This document shows, one piece after another, positions 17,664 through 28,380 of a DNA stretch of 57,178 bases. The stretch lies in the NCBI GenBank assembly GCA_025210485.1, contig JAOARN010000035.1, forward strand, positions 1 through 57,178, in the 5' to 3' direction. Both the position numbers and the translations under genes were made by a program. Every line of letters starts with the position of its first letter. Positions within the stretch are counted from its first letter, which is position 1. The notes below the pieces were generated by a model, which ran no database searches, was not told the origin of the DNA, and was given only the letters and a program-made list of their open reading frames with translations. The DNA is from Marinifilaceae bacterium. GTDB lineage: Bacteria > Bacteroidota > Bacteroidia > Bacteroidales > Marinifilaceae.

Positions 17664-20369
17664 TTAATTATCATTATTAGGGTTTTTATCTTGTAAAGCC
17701 ATTAGGAGATTTTTTGCCTCAGATATAATTTCTGTTACTGTTTTTTTTATTTCTTCTCTTTTTTTATATCCTTCTTTTGAATCTTTTTCTATGTTTTTAA
17801 TGGTACTAAATATTTTAAGATCAATTTCTGTAATTGAATTTTTATACTGAATATTTGAAATGTATTTTATATAGTTTTTTGAGATTATAGAATGCAATAA
17901 TGCACCATGTTTTTCAAGGTTTAATTTGTAGTTTCTATAATTGGTTGCGTTTTCATTTGTAAATTCTGATAGTTTTTCATTGTTATCATATATCCCATTG
18001 ATTATATCTTTTAATGGAGCTTTTTTCTCTTTATCTATTATCTGTTTATCTGTCATAATATTATAAAATGCAATTCTTGCGGATTCTATAATTTTGTTAA
18101 AAATATATGTAGTAATATCAGATTGATTAATTTTGAAATTTAAAAGTTTTTCTTTTGTGATAATATTGTCTAATTGTTTAGACAAATGTTCTTTTTTATT
18201 GACTGTTTCGTATTGCCAGTCTGTAAATTTGTTTATAATACCTGATATACTTTTTTCTGCTAAATTTTCAAAAAAAATCAAAATAGAATCTTTTAAGATG
18301 TCCATTTGCTCTTTGACATAAAATCCTCCCTCATTAATATCTGAGTTATGCTCATTTAGATTGTTAATAATTTTAAGATAGTATTCGGAATGTTTACTTT
18401 CACAGTCTTTAAACATTGTGATTGTCAAATAGTCTATTATTGTAGAAGAGATAATCCTGATTAAAGTTTCTTCCTCTAATGCATTTGTTTTATCTTGCCA
18501 ATTGAAAAGTATTTTATTTTTTGTATCTGCATCATTGATTTTGATGTTTTTAATAATCATATCTATAAGAACTTCGACGTTTGTTTCTTGGAAGAAATAT
18601 TTCGCTTTAGAGTTAATTAGTTCTAAAAATGAGCCTAGTTTGTTGTTTAAGTTAGAGCTTAAATTAATGAAAATTTTGTTTATTATATTTTCTTTGCTCT
18701 CAATGTCTAGATATAGATAGGGAAAATGTTTGTAATTCTGCCAGATATTAAAATGAATTATTGGAGGAGTATCATATTTTTTCTGAATAGTTCCAATCGT
18801 ATCTTTAGTCTGGATTAATAAAGGATTATTTTTTCTAGCCAAGTATTTATATTCTTTCCATTGATTTGAAGTGGCTTTGATTTCTACAAGATTCTTGATT
18901 TTCATAGTTGTTTTAACACCGAGATATCCTTCGTAAAGTTTAAAGAAATCTGGAATTATCTTTTGCATGTCTTCACCTTGATTTTTAAGTTGTTCAATTT
19001 GATAGATGTTTAGACCAAATGAATTGTAATATGTAGACAAGTTAGACATGTTTGCGAATAAATCTATTTGATTCGTGAGTGTGTACGTAATAAAACCCTT
19101 GAAAATTGTCTGTTTTAACAAGGTGATAAATTCATTAATATTGGTTTGTATTTTGATTTTGTGTATAAGAGTTGAAGTTATTTGATCAATTTTATTTTCT
19201 TCATTAAAAGAGTCCATGATTTCATATGCTATCGTTTTATACAAGTTTTCGTTTTGCATTAATCTTAAATAGTTAGCAAATTTTTTAAGATCAGAATCTG
19301 TACTAGGATACTCCCCAAAATTATCGAGTAATCCAAGTTTTATAAGATTGCTCAAAAAAAAAGTTGAATAGTCTATAGTCTTTACGAAAATTTTATTATC
19401 CTTTTCTTCCTCAGGTATATGTTTGATTTTCGAAAAATCCACTTCTTGTTTTTGGTTTATAAAATAGTTTTTTATATTGAAGTTTATAGAATTATGAAAT
19501 ACAAATTCTGCTAATATTTGATATAATAATTTATGGCTGTTCTTAGAGTTTAGTTCTTTGAAATATTCAGATTCTATGAAGTCTTTTAATAAAGGATTAT
19601 TATTCTTATCTGCTTTATTTTTTTGTATGATATCAACTATGTCATCTTCATTGCCTTTCGGAATTAGGAATTTTATGATAGTAGCAATGAAACTATTATG
19701 ATTTATAATAAAGTTAAAATCTGATTTTTTTGGTTCGAGAATCTCATATTGATCTATGTTTTTTTTAGAATCAAATTTTAATAGATTGTGGTAGTTTTCA
19801 TTATACCAATCTGCCTGTTGTAGTTTCAGTTCAAGTCTCTCTTTCTCATTATTACTACCGAAATAGAAAGCTATCTTAGTCATGTCATTTAATAGCTCCT
19901 CGAAATCATTTTCTATTTCAGCGAATAGGTTGGTTGATTGGTGAGAGTATGCAGTATTTTCTAGTAATGTCGAAATTACAAAATTTTCATGTAGAATTAA
20001 ATTAGTTTCTTTATTAGTTATTTCTTTGTTAGTTAATTCTTCTGTTTTTGAATTAATTAATTTTTTTAGATTCTCATTTATTTTGATTTTTTCAAGTTTT
20101 TCTTCACTGTCTTTTTTAATTTTTTCTTTTATAGCTATTACTTTTTGTTCTATGGTGGTTAAATTTATATACTTTTTTAAGTTGTTAAATTTTATTTTTA
20201 TTTTGTTTATTATTAATATAAGTGCCGAATATTTATTGATATATTCAATGTAATCCTGATTATCAGGTCCTATATTATCAAATACCATATTGATATGATC
20301 TTCGGAAATTTCAATTATTTGTTCATTTGGTCCTGTTAGTTCTTTTGTGTTTTTTTGATCAGAATACAT
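17664..20369 (-). CDS. Large orphan helical protein
   Basis: 901 residues, start ATG at 20369 with AAAGAAGA upstream. I recognise no domain, signal peptide or confident membrane helix. The composition is extreme in Ile, Lys, Asn and Glu. The N-terminal quarter (about 50-130) looks like coiled coil (KIKKDSEEKLEKIKINENLK), and the rest appears all-helical, with repeated NxIxxIIxxI-like rhythm. Length, single intact frame and absence of stops in such AT-rich DNA show that it is under selection. Isolated by 380-430 bp of non-coding DNA on both sides, it looks like an accessory gene. It resembles the orphan genes at 53-56 kb in composition, but I saw no clear sequence match. Confidence 0.75.
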   Translation of the reverse strand: MYSDQKNTKELTGPNEQIIEISEDHINMVFDNIGPDNQDYIEYINKYSALILIINKIKIKFNNLKKYINLTTIEQKVIAIKEKIKKDSEEKLEKIKINENLKKLINSKTEELTNKEITNKETNLILHENFVISTLLENTAYSHQSTNLFAEIENDFEELLNDMTKIAFYFGSNNEKERLELKLQQADWYNENYHNLLKFDSKKNIDQYEILEPKKSDFNFIINHNSFIATIIKFLIPKGNEDDIVDIIQKNKADKNNNPLLKDFIESEYFKELNSKNSHKLLYQILAEFVFHNSINFNIKNYFINQKQEVDFSKIKHIPEEEKDNKIFVKTIDYSTFFLSNLIKLGLLDNFGEYPSTDSDLKKFANYLRLMQNENLYKTIAYEIMDSFNEENKIDQITSTLIHKIKIQTNINEFITLLKQTIFKGFITYTLTNQIDLFANMSNLSTYYNSFGLNIYQIEQLKNQGEDMQKIIPDFFKLYEGYLGVKTTMKIKNLVEIKATSNQWKEYKYLARKNNPLLIQTKDTIGTIQKKYDTPPIIHFNIWQNYKHFPYLYLDIESKENIINKIFINLSSNLNNKLGSFLELINSKAKYFFQETNVEVLIDMIIKNIKINDADTKNKILFNWQDKTNALEEETLIRIISSTIIDYLTITMFKDCESKHSEYYLKIINNLNEHNSDINEGGFYVKEQMDILKDSILIFFENLAEKSISGIINKFTDWQYETVNKKEHLSKQLDNIITKEKLLNFKINQSDITTYIFNKIIESARIAFYNIMTDKQIIDKEKKAPLKDIINGIYDNNEKLSEFTNENATNYRNYKLNLEKHGALLHSIISKNYIKYISNIQYKNSITEIDLKIFSTIKNIEKDSKEGYKKREEIKKTVTEIISEAKNLLMALQDKNPNNDN

Positions 20370-20799
20370 ATTTTATCTTCTTTTGTGTTTATTTACTAAA
20401 TTATATAATTCTTTTTTGTTTTTTTATTATTCTATGTCAAAAAAAAATGAAGGTTTGAAGGCTTGTTGTATATTGTTGATAAACAGATTTATGTATTGAG
20501 CTGTATAATTTGGTTTCGTTGAAATAAACGTTTATTATAGTTAATATACTTAAGAAATTATAATTATATAATAAATTATATATGGAATAACAGTCAAGTT
20601 TGAGTGTCCTTTTCAAGATTCTAAACTAAAAAATAAGATTCGTAGTTGAATTTAATACTGCAATATTATAAACTGACTTTTAGCCTTTATTCTAATTTTT
20701 GCAATCAATAAATTATATGCACTTATATCTTGCGAAAGTTTATTTAATCCATAAAAATTCTTACTTTGCTTTTAACTAAATTTGTGAAAAAATTTTAAT
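20370..20799. other. Intergenic between divergent genes
   Basis: 430 bp of AT-rich DNA separating the orphan gene from uvrA. A TAAATTTG box at 20778-20785, 15 bp before the uvrA ATG, fits the -7 consensus. Nothing else recognised. Confidence 0.5.
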
Positions 20800-23571
20800 A
20801 TGTCAGATAATAAAACAAATTATATAGAAATAAAAGCTGCTAGAGTACACAATCTGAAAAATATAGATTTAAAAATCCCTCGAAACAAGCTCGTTGTAAT
20901 AACAGGATTGTCGGGTTCGGGAAAATCATCACTAGCATTTGACACCCTTTATGCTGAAGGCCAAAGAAGATATGTAGAGAGTCTTTCTGCATATGCAAGA
21001 CAGTTTTTGGGCAAAATTGACAAACCTGAAGTCGATTATATTAAGGGAATTCCTCCTGCTATTGCTATAGAACAAAAGGTAAATACTCGGAATCCAAGAT
21101 CTACTGTTGGAACTTCTACCGAAATTTACGACTATATAAAACTGCTTTTTGCTCGACTTGGCAAAACTTATTCGCCCATAAGTAATAAGGAACTTAAAAG
21201 TCACTCTGTGGGGGATGTAGTAGACTTTTATAAATCTCTAGATAAAGGAACTGTAGTATTGGTTATGTCCAAGCTTGATATTGAGCTGAAAGATATCAGT
21301 AGTGTGCTCAATAAACTTAGTCAGCAAGGATTTTCACGACTCGAAATCAACAATCAAATCTATAGAATAGATCAGGCTTTAGAAGAAGATTTTAAAAAGA
21401 TAGATTCGGCATATATAATCATTGATAGATTAAAGGCTAGTCAGGATGAGGATAGTATTAGCAGAATAGCTGACTCGATACAAACATCATTTTATGAATC
21501 GGATGGTGAGGTGATTCTGAAAATAGGGGATGAGTATCACAAATTCTCAAATAAATTTGAGGCTGATGGAATTAAATTTGAGCAGCCTAGTCTGAATATG
21601 TTTAGTTTCAACAATCCTATTGGTGCATGTAAACGATGCGAGGGTTTTGGAAAGGTGATTGGAATAGACGAAAATCTGGTTATTCCTAACAAAACCTTAA
21701 GCATATACGAGGATGCTGTGGTGTGTTGGAAAGGCGAAAAAATGCAGGAGTGGAAGCAGCAGTTTCTCCTAAAGGCTTCTAAATCAAAATTTCCTATTCA
21801 TAAAGCATATTGTGAGCTAAACGCAGACGAAAAACAAACTCTATGGGAGGGAAATAGATATTGTAAAGGAATTAATCATTTTTTCTTATATCTCGAATCC
21901 AAGCAATACAAAATTCAGTATCGTGTTATGCTTGCTCGATATAGGGGTAAAACTACATGTCCTGACTGCAAGGGAACAAGATTGAAAAAGGAAGCAGCCT
22001 ATGTTAAAATAAATGGTCTCAGTATTCAGGATATTATGATAAAACCAATTTCCGAACTGAAGGATTTATTTAATTCCTTAGAGCTTAAAAATTATGATAA
22101 AAAACTAGCTGATAGATTATTAGTTGAAATCAAAAGTCGTCTGAATTTTCTTTCGGACGTAGGACTAGGCTACTTGGATTTGAATAGATTATCATCTACA
22201 CTATCGGGAGGGGAATCGCAACGAATAAATATAGCAAGTTCCTTAGGTAGTTCGCTTGTAGGTTCTCTATATATATTGGACGAACCTAGTATTGGACTTC
22301 ACTCTAAGGATACCGAAAATCTTATAAAAGTGTTGAAGCAACTACGTGATATAGGCAATACTGTGGTCGTTGTAGAGCACGATGAGGATATTATTTTAGC
22401 TGCCGATCAAGTAATAGATATTGGACCCGATGCTGGAAGGCTTGGGGGTGAACTTCGTTTTCAGGGTACAGTGAATCAGATTAAAAAATCAGATAGCTAC
22501 ACAGGCAAATATCTTTCTGAGCGATTGAAGATTGAAGTTCCAAAACGAAGAAGAAATTCAAATAGATATATTGAAATAAAATCTGCAAACGAAAATAATC
22601 TTAAAAATATAGATGTTAAATTCCCATTAAATTCGCTTTGCGTGGTAACTGGAGTAAGTGGTTCGGGAAAATCTACCTTGGTGAAAACTGTCCTTTATCC
22701 AGCCTTGAAGAAAAATTTTGGAACTTATACAGATGTGAGTGGTAGTTTTGAATCATTGGAAGGCGATTTGAATAAAATTACCGATGTCGAATTTATTGAT
22801 CAAAACCCCATTGGTAAGTCATCTCGTTCCAATCCGGTAACTTATCTTAAAGCTTATGATGATATTCGAAAATTGTTTGCAGCACAACAGGCGGCTAAGT
22901 ATATGGGTATGAAACCAGGTCATTTTTCTTTTAATACTGATGGAGGTAGATGCGATGAATGTCAAGGAGAGGGACAAATTAAAATAGAAATGCAGTTTAT
23001 GGCTGATGTGTATCTTGAGTGCGAAGCCTGCAAAGGAAGAAGATTTAAAGATGATGTATTGGACGTGAGATATCGTGACAAAAATATTCATGATATACTA
23101 GAGATGACTATTGAGCAGGCTGTAGAGTTTTTTAAGCAGGTAGACGAAAATACTGAAAAGAAAATTGTAAAAAAACTTCAAACTTTACTTGACGTAGGAC
23201 TTGGGTATGTTAAAATGGGGCAGTCGTCTAGCAGTTTGAGTGGAGGCGAGAGTCAGAGGGTTAAACTAGCATCCTTTTTGGCAAAAGAAAAAGTAGATCC
23301 TCAGATGTTTATTTTTGATGAGCCTACCACCGGCTTGCATTTTCATGATATTTGTAAATTAATGAATTCGTTTAATGCATTAATCAATAGAGGTCACTCT
23401 TTGGTTATAATCGAGCATAATCTGGATGTTATAAAATCTGCAGATTGGATAATTGATTTAGGCAAAGAAGGTGGCGATGCAGGAGGTTATATTGTAGCCG
23501 AGGGTAGCCCCGAGCATATTGTAAAGAATAAAAGTTCGTATACGGCAAAATATCTTAGAGAAAAACTATAA
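20800..23571 (+). CDS. uvrA: Excinuclease ABC subunit A
   Basis: 923 residues, close to the usual 930-950. Two ABC ATPase modules: first Walker [16 protein letters not shown] and signature [12 protein letters not shown], second Walker [16 protein letters not shown] and signature [12 protein letters not shown]. Zinc-binding pairs are CKRC/CPDC in the first half and CDEC/CEAC in the second. UvrA scans DNA for bulky lesions and loads UvrB in nucleotide excision repair. It stands alone with its own promoter box and a strong terminator; no LexA-type site was recognised. Confidence 0.97.
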   Translation: MSDNKTNYIEIKAARVHNLKNIDLKIPRNKLVVITGLSGSGKSSLAFDTLYAEGQRRYVESLSAYARQFLGKIDKPEVDYIKGIPPAIAIEQKVNTRNPRSTVGTSTEIYDYIKLLFARLGKTYSPISNKELKSHSVGDVVDFYKSLDKGTVVLVMSKLDIELKDISSVLNKLSQQGFSRLEINNQIYRIDQALEEDFKKIDSAYIIIDRLKASQDEDSISRIADSIQTSFYESDGEVILKIGDEYHKFSNKFEADGIKFEQPSLNMFSFNNPIGACKRCEGFGKVIGIDENLVIPNKTLSIYEDAVVCWKGEKMQEWKQQFLLKASKSKFPIHKAYCELNADEKQTLWEGNRYCKGINHFFLYLESKQYKIQYRVMLARYRGKTTCPDCKGTRLKKEAAYVKINGLSIQDIMIKPISELKDLFNSLELKNYDKKLADRLLVEIKSRLNFLSDVGLGYLDLNRLSSTLSGGESQRINIASSLGSSLVGSLYILDEPSIGLHSKDTENLIKVLKQLRDIGNTVVVVEHDEDIILAADQVIDIGPDAGRLGGELRFQGTVNQIKKSDSYTGKYLSERLKIEVPKRRRNSNRYIEIKSANENNLKNIDVKFPLNSLCVVTGVSGSGKSTLVKTVLYPALKKNFGTYTDVSGSFESLEGDLNKITDVEFIDQNPIGKSSRSNPVTYLKAYDDIRKLFAAQQAAKYMGMKPGHFSFNTDGGRCDECQGEGQIKIEMQFMADVYLECEACKGRRFKDDVLDVRYRDKNIHDILEMTIEQAVEFFKQVDENTEKKIVKKLQTLLDVGLGYVKMGQSSSSLSGGESQRVKLASFLAKEKVDPQMFIFDEPTTGLHFHDICKLMNSFNALINRGHSLVIIEHNLDVIKSADWIIDLGKEGGDAGGYIVAEGSPEHIVKNKSSYTAKYLREKL

Positions 23572-23580
23572 TTATTCACA

Positions 23581-23624
23581 AAAAACTAAAGGGCATTGAA
23601 AATCACATGCCCTTTAGTTTTTTA
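23581..23624 (+). terminator. Bidirectional terminator between uvrA and TPR/PD40 gene
   Basis: AAACTAAAGGGCAT and ATGCCCTTTAGTTT form a 14-bp stem with a 10-nt loop. A/T runs on both sides let it serve uvrA and the convergent gene ending at 23638. Confidence 0.88.
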
Positions 23625-23637
23625 GTATTATATATTA

Positions 23638-25437
23638 TTATTTCTTTTCCGCAAAAATAAAACGTTTGGCATCTCCAAGTCGCATATTTCCTTTATATAA
23701 AACAACGAATGCATCTTTAACACCACATTGCTCGCAAAATTTTTCGGCCTTTTCAATATTTTTAAATAATCCAACTGTATATTTATGTAGATTATACGAG
23801 AAACTATGGTGAACCTTAAATTTCCCTTGATACACCTCTTGTATTTCCTTTTCGGAAAGCTTATGTTCTGAAGCAATGATTTGTATTCTGAAATTATACT
23901 CTTTTCCTAAATATATTGGTTGTTGCTCTTTGGCTGATGGCTCTATTTTAGTGATTCTTTCAGTTTTTATTACTGGTTGAGGTTTTGGTTCTATTTTTTT
24001 TTCAACTATTACTTGAGCTACACTATCTATGGGTTCTTCAAAAACAATACTGTCTTGTACAGTCGGGAGTGTTATACTGTCTAGCTTTGGAGTTTCAACT
24101 ATAGTGTCTTTTTTTGTTTCTTCAGCTTTTATTTCTAAAACAAAACTGTAGATATCATAGCCACCTGTTCCTCCTTTTCTGTCTGATGAGATATAAAAAT
24201 GCTTATTGTTATCTTTGAAAAAGTTAATATCATTTGCACTCGAGTTATATGGTTCTCCCAGATTTTTGGGTTTCGACCATCCTGATTTACCTTCACGAGT
24301 GCTGTAGAAAATATCGTATCCTCCCATACTGTTTTTCCCATTGCTACTAAAGTATAAACTATCACCACCAGCTGAAATAAAAACGTCCAATTCGTTATAT
24401 TTTGAGTTTATAGTACTGCCCAGATTTTTTGGTTTTGTCCATTTGTTTTTTCTTTTTATTCGGCTATAATAAATATCTGATTGTCCCAAACCTCCTTTTC
24501 TATTACTAACAAAGAATGCTTGTTTTCCATCAGCGGTAAATGATATAGAGTTCTCTTTATACTTGTTTGTATTTACAAAGTTTATGGCTTTATGTAACAC
24601 TAATTTGGTTTTTTTCTTTTTTACAAAGTATAAATCACCAGATCCTTCCGAGCCAACAAATGCAGTGTAGCGATCACCTAGTCGCCCCGATAAGATTACA
24701 AAATTATCTTTTTTGCTAAGATTAGTTTTTAATCTGCTTGCTTTATTCCATTTTCCATTAGTGGATTTTGCTTGGTATGTTGATTCCACAGATAGATTCT
24801 CGTCAAAGTGTTTTACTTTTCGATCTTTAACCTCTCGGGAACAAAAGTAAAGTATTGAATCATGAATAACAGCTGAGTAATCATCGTATTTTGAATTCAA
24901 AGTTTTGAGATTGTGACTTGAGTAGTTATTGTCCTTGTTTATTTTTTTTGCAATCTCACATCTTGCTATATTTGTGTTTGCAGCTTCTATTAATGAGTTC
25001 TTGTCCTTTAGATTACTTGCATGTTTTTTTGATTTTTCAAAATAGCGTATAGCATCATCGTATTTTTCATTTATTTTTAATGAAACTCCTTTGTAATAAT
25101 ATAGGTCTGCAGTTTTAAGACCTTGTTCTTCTGCTTGGTTGAAATACTCCAAAGAATTTTCTTTTGGACCAGCAAGCAAATAGCATATTCCAATATTATA
25201 GTTCAGGTTTTTATCCTTTTTTACTGTTTCGTTTGCTTTAAGATATAGTTTAAGAGCTTTGTAGATATTACTTTTCGATTGTTCAAATAATATCTGAGCC
25301 CTGTGTGCATATTTATAGGCTTTTTTGTCCTTTTTAAATGTCTCTGTTTTTTTTATTTTTATGATATCTTGACCTTTTATATCATTGTTTACTATCAGTA
25401 AACATAAAACTAAAATTAGTACTAAGCTTCTATTCAT
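23638..25437 (-). CDS. TPR-PD40 propeller protein with SPOR-like C-terminus
   Basis: The start is taken at the ATG at 25437 (MNRSLVLILVLCLLIVNN), which begins a proper signal peptide; a longer frame adds 15 charged residues. About 599 residues: TPR repeats (about 35-150), a PD40/WD40-like propeller (about 180-440, with FVSNRKGGLGQSDIYYSRI and YFSSNGKNSMGGYDIFYS), a Pro/Thr-rich linker, and a C-terminal SPOR-like fold (about 525-590, FRIQIIASEHKLS). The TPR-propeller order resembles PorE-type proteins of the type IX secretion/gliding machinery, but the OmpA-like peptidoglycan domain of PorE is replaced by a SPOR-like one. Likely periplasmic and associated with the cell wall. Confidence 0.85.
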   Translation of the reverse strand: MNRSLVLILVLCLLIVNNDIKGQDIIKIKKTETFKKDKKAYKYAHRAQILFEQSKSNIYKALKLYLKANETVKKDKNLNYNIGICYLLAGPKENSLEYFNQAEEQGLKTADLYYYKGVSLKINEKYDDAIRYFEKSKKHASNLKDKNSLIEAANTNIARCEIAKKINKDNNYSSHNLKTLNSKYDDYSAVIHDSILYFCSREVKDRKVKHFDENLSVESTYQAKSTNGKWNKASRLKTNLSKKDNFVILSGRLGDRYTAFVGSEGSGDLYFVKKKKTKLVLHKAINFVNTNKYKENSISFTADGKQAFFVSNRKGGLGQSDIYYSRIKRKNKWTKPKNLGSTINSKYNELDVFISAGGDSLYFSSNGKNSMGGYDIFYSTREGKSGWSKPKNLGEPYNSSANDINFFKDNNKHFYISSDRKGGTGGYDIYSFVLEIKAEETKKDTIVETPKLDSITLPTVQDSIVFEEPIDSVAQVIVEKKIEPKPQPVIKTERITKIEPSAKEQQPIYLGKEYNFRIQIIASEHKLSEKEIQEVYQGKFKVHHSFSYNLHKYTVGLFKNIEKAEKFCEQCGVKDAFVVLYKGNMRLGDAKRFIFAEKK

Positions 25438-25978
25438 ACTGTTACTTTTTAAATATTTGCGTTTGCCTATTAAAATTATCATTTTGTCAAGATAAAAATT
25501 ATGCTATCATAAAAAATGATTAATTTGCAATAAACATTACAAAGATAACTGAATGATTTTTATAAGTGCAAATTTTATGATATACAAACAGATATTTAAT
25601 TTTTTCTTAGATTGAATACTAATTTATTAAATAATGATATTGTTTTATAAGCTACTTTGTTCTTTGTTTATAAAGCTTTATTTTTAACAGATATCTATAT
25701 TTAATATATTTGAATGCAAATTTGACATTCATACTATGCTTAAGTCTTTTGAAAAAAATGTTTTTCTTCAAAAACAAAAAGCAAATTTAAGATTCATTAA
25801 AATAAACGTCTTGCTTGTCGTAATTTTGTACTTATTAATCTACCATCTGTGTAAAAAAACTCGGATTATTTATATTTAGTGCGGTATATTTTTAAATTTA
25901 TATCTATTGCTTTGCTATAATCAATTTTATATTATGCTGCTTAGGTATAATTTTGTTTAACTCTAGAATTTTAAATTT
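25438..25978. other. Intergenic between divergent genes
   Basis: 540 bp, AT-rich. TAATTTTG at 25948-25955 is a plausible -7 box, 24 bp before the HPt gene. No other structure recognised. Confidence 0.5.
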
Positions 25979-26452
25979 ATGATAAACAAAAATAGCAATT
26001 GTAAGAAAAAGATAAATCAAATTACTGATCTTTCCTATCTTGTAGAAATGGCAGATGGGGACAAGTCGTTAATAAAGACAATGATAGATGTTTTTCTTTC
26101 TCAGGTCTTTGACTTTGATGATTGTATGCATCAGAGTCTTAGTGTAAAAGACTGGGCTCAGCTTGGAGCTACAGCTCATAAGGCTAAGTCGTCAACTCGA
26201 ACTATGGGTATGCAGACAGCATCTACATCATTGGAAAATCTAGAACATCTAGCCAAAGGGAATAGAAAATTGCAGTTGATTGAAAAAAAGGAAGAAAATT
26301 GGAACGAAAAAGATAGAAAAGATTGGCAAATTGTAAAATTTGAAGACAATAATGATATGGAATTGGAACATATTCCAAGCCTACTTGAGCAATATTCGGA
26401 AGATATGCCTATTGCGAAATCAGAGTTATTAAACTTTTTAAACGAAATATGA
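25979..26452 (+). CDS. HPt phosphotransfer domain protein
   Basis: 157 residues. The segment TDLSYLVEMADGDKSLIKTM followed by AHKAKSSTRTMGM is typical of HPt modules; His67 is the predicted phosphate-carrying residue. The four-helix bundle is extended by a charged C-terminal helix region (about 95-157). Such proteins pass phosphate between the receiver of a hybrid kinase and a response regulator. The next gene, a STAS protein, overlaps it by 4 bp (ATGA), so the two are translationally coupled and probably act together. No kinase gene is adjacent; the nearest in the window is the hybrid kinase at 46.5-48.1 kb. Confidence 0.85.
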   Translation: MINKNSNCKKKINQITDLSYLVEMADGDKSLIKTMIDVFLSQVFDFDDCMHQSLSVKDWAQLGATAHKAKSSTRTMGMQTASTSLENLEHLAKGNRKLQLIEKKEENWNEKDRKDWQIVKFEDNNDMELEHIPSLLEQYSEDMPIAKSELLNFLNEI

Positions 26453-26823
26453 AAAAGAGAGAGACTGAATTACAGATTGAAATAAATCAATTAGAAAATA
26501 TTGATCTTGTATACATAACGGGGACATACAGAATAAATTCGAGCAATGCATATGTTTTTAAGGATTTTCTTAAGCAAAATCTAATGATATCTGACAAGAA
26601 ATTATTAATTGATATGAGTGAAATTCAGTATATTGATAGTTCTGGATTTGGTGCATTGATGTCAGCTCTTAAAATATCGAAAGAGTATGGTACAAGTTTT
26701 AAGATTTGTAATCTTTCAAGTCAGGTAATCGAAATTATAAAACTAATGAAGCTTGACACTGTCTTGGATATTCAATCCGATATAAAGACAGGTATAAGTA
26801 GTTATGAAAATGATATTGTTTGA
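26449..26823 (+). CDS. STAS-domain anti-sigma-factor antagonist
   Basis: 124 residues, a single STAS domain. The motif IQYIDSSGFGALMSAL carries the conserved Ser pair (64-65), at the site phosphorylated in SpoIIAA/RsbV-type proteins. Such proteins bind anti-sigma kinases or work in partner-switching modules. No RsbW-like kinase or PP2C phosphatase is next to it. The ATGA overlap with the HPt gene points to an unusual link between a phosphorelay and partner switching. Confidence 0.9.
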   Translation: MKKRETELQIEINQLENIDLVYITGTYRINSSNAYVFKDFLKQNLMISDKKLLIDMSEIQYIDSSGFGALMSALKISKEYGTSFKICNLSSQVIEIIKLMKLDTVLDIQSDIKTGISSYENDIV

Positions 26824-27366
26824 TTCTTTATAGCCTGAAAAACAGTTGTTACTGATAATGAGATATGGGAAATCTATATAAAACTATACCAAACTTTAGC
26901 TTATTGTTTTAAGTTTTAATATATATAAGAGACTCCTAATCTTATGTGATATTAAGAACCAAGCTGTGTGAGCTGACTTTAAAAATATAAGAACGAATAA
27001 AAGAGTACTTATTTTTTCTGTGAATTAACAGTTTGTTTTAGGTTTGCCATTTGCGTAAAACAATGTTTTCATATTTGGTAAATAATATTTCTATCTGAAA
27101 AAATATTTCTATATTATAGCCGAAAACTATACCACTAATTTAATACAATTGTGTAGTCTTCAGATAAGAGAATGTATTCTTTTATCTGAATGGATCAAGT
27201 AAAAAAAAGAGTATTAACTTAGCCTGTAATATCTGTTTATTAATATGAAGAGTGTTGTGTAATGATTTTATTATCAAATTGTTAGTTTCTAATAAAAAAT
27301 ATAAAGTTGTATTTTAAACTATGTCTTGAAGCCAAGCTTAAATTGAAATAGACTTGGTTATTTGTT

Positions 27367-28023
27367 GTGTACCGAGCATGGTAATTAACTAGATGGTGCA
27401 AGTCCATTGTGTTGGTCTGTAACTACCAACCACTAGCAGAATGCAAGGGTGTTCATCGTGAGATGGAATCTGAAGGAAGTAGTATACAAATCTCTGAACT
27501 GAGGAACGTGAATCACATAAAGCATTTTAAGATGATAAGTTTGCCAAACAAAACAAAGCCCAATAGTTACACAGAATCTTAAGGTGTAAATGTGGCAGTT
27601 ACATGGAGAGAAAGTTATTAATCTTAGCTTGGGAGGTCTCATGGACTTTCTGTATTTTTTTTACCGTAAGGAGTAAAGTTAGTCATGAGAAGTTAGCAGA
27701 GGTCACAGTACTTAAAGTAACGAGCTGTTAAGATAAAACACAGAAGTCTCACAATTAAGGAAGGACTGAACCTGATACAGAATTAAAGTTTCTAATAACT
27801 AAATAAAAGGTTGAAAATCAGAGGCTCAATTGTGACTCCTTGCAAATTGATAGAATGACGGAATCAAGAAGCTAAGCAAGAGTGATTATTTTAGGAAGAT
27901 TATAGTAATCAACGTTCAATTATCTTTCACAAGATGAGTATTGGAAACCGCCTTGGTACGGAACCGTATGCCAGGTGGTGCTAGAGAACGAATAGGGAAC
28001 TAATCCCTATTCTCCTACACGAT
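27367..28023 (+). ncRNA. Group II intron ribozyme lacking its reverse transcriptase ORF
   Basis: The 5' end reads GTGTACCGAGCATGG, then CTAGATGGTGCAAGTCCATT as in domain I of bacterial group II introns. GAAGTTAGCAGAGGTCACAG (27690-27709) and AAGGAAGGACTGAAC (27759-27773) match sequence normally just before the intron-encoded protein. The catalytic end is ACCGCCTTGG, TACGGAACCGTA and CCAGGTGGT (about 27949-27979), foldable as domain V with a 2-nt TG bulge. Domain VI follows as GAATAGGG/CCCTATTC and CTCCTACACGAT, the expected 3' end. Only about 170 nt separate the domain IV entry from domain V, and no RT or maturase frame exists, so any splicing or mobility would need a protein from elsewhere. 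Exact ends are estimates. Confidence 0.8.
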
Positions 28024-28380
28024 TTCTCTTTATGTTGAAATCAATAGTTCTTTATAGCATTAGTAGTTATTATGATATATATAATAAATCACTGTTGAAA
28101 ATATGATTAATAGCAAATAATAATTGTAAATAATTTTATTTGCCTTCAAATTTGGATTCAATAAATTTAGTGTTAAGCTTAAAAAATAAGCTTATTTTTA
28201 TATTTGATTAAAATAAATTCTATAAAGATTAAATATATACTATATTAGCCCTAGATTAATGCAAATATTTTTATCTCTATAGTAAATCCTGATATCTACA
28301 ATAGTTTTAAATAGTTGATTGTAGGCTGTTTGAAGTTGCCGTAAAAGAATGCAAAAAGTCATGATATTTATAGCTTTCCA

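Noticed and set aside
27433..27642. 69-codon minus-strand ORF
   Set aside because: Lies inside the group II intron RNA, on the wrong strand, and has no protein family resemblance.
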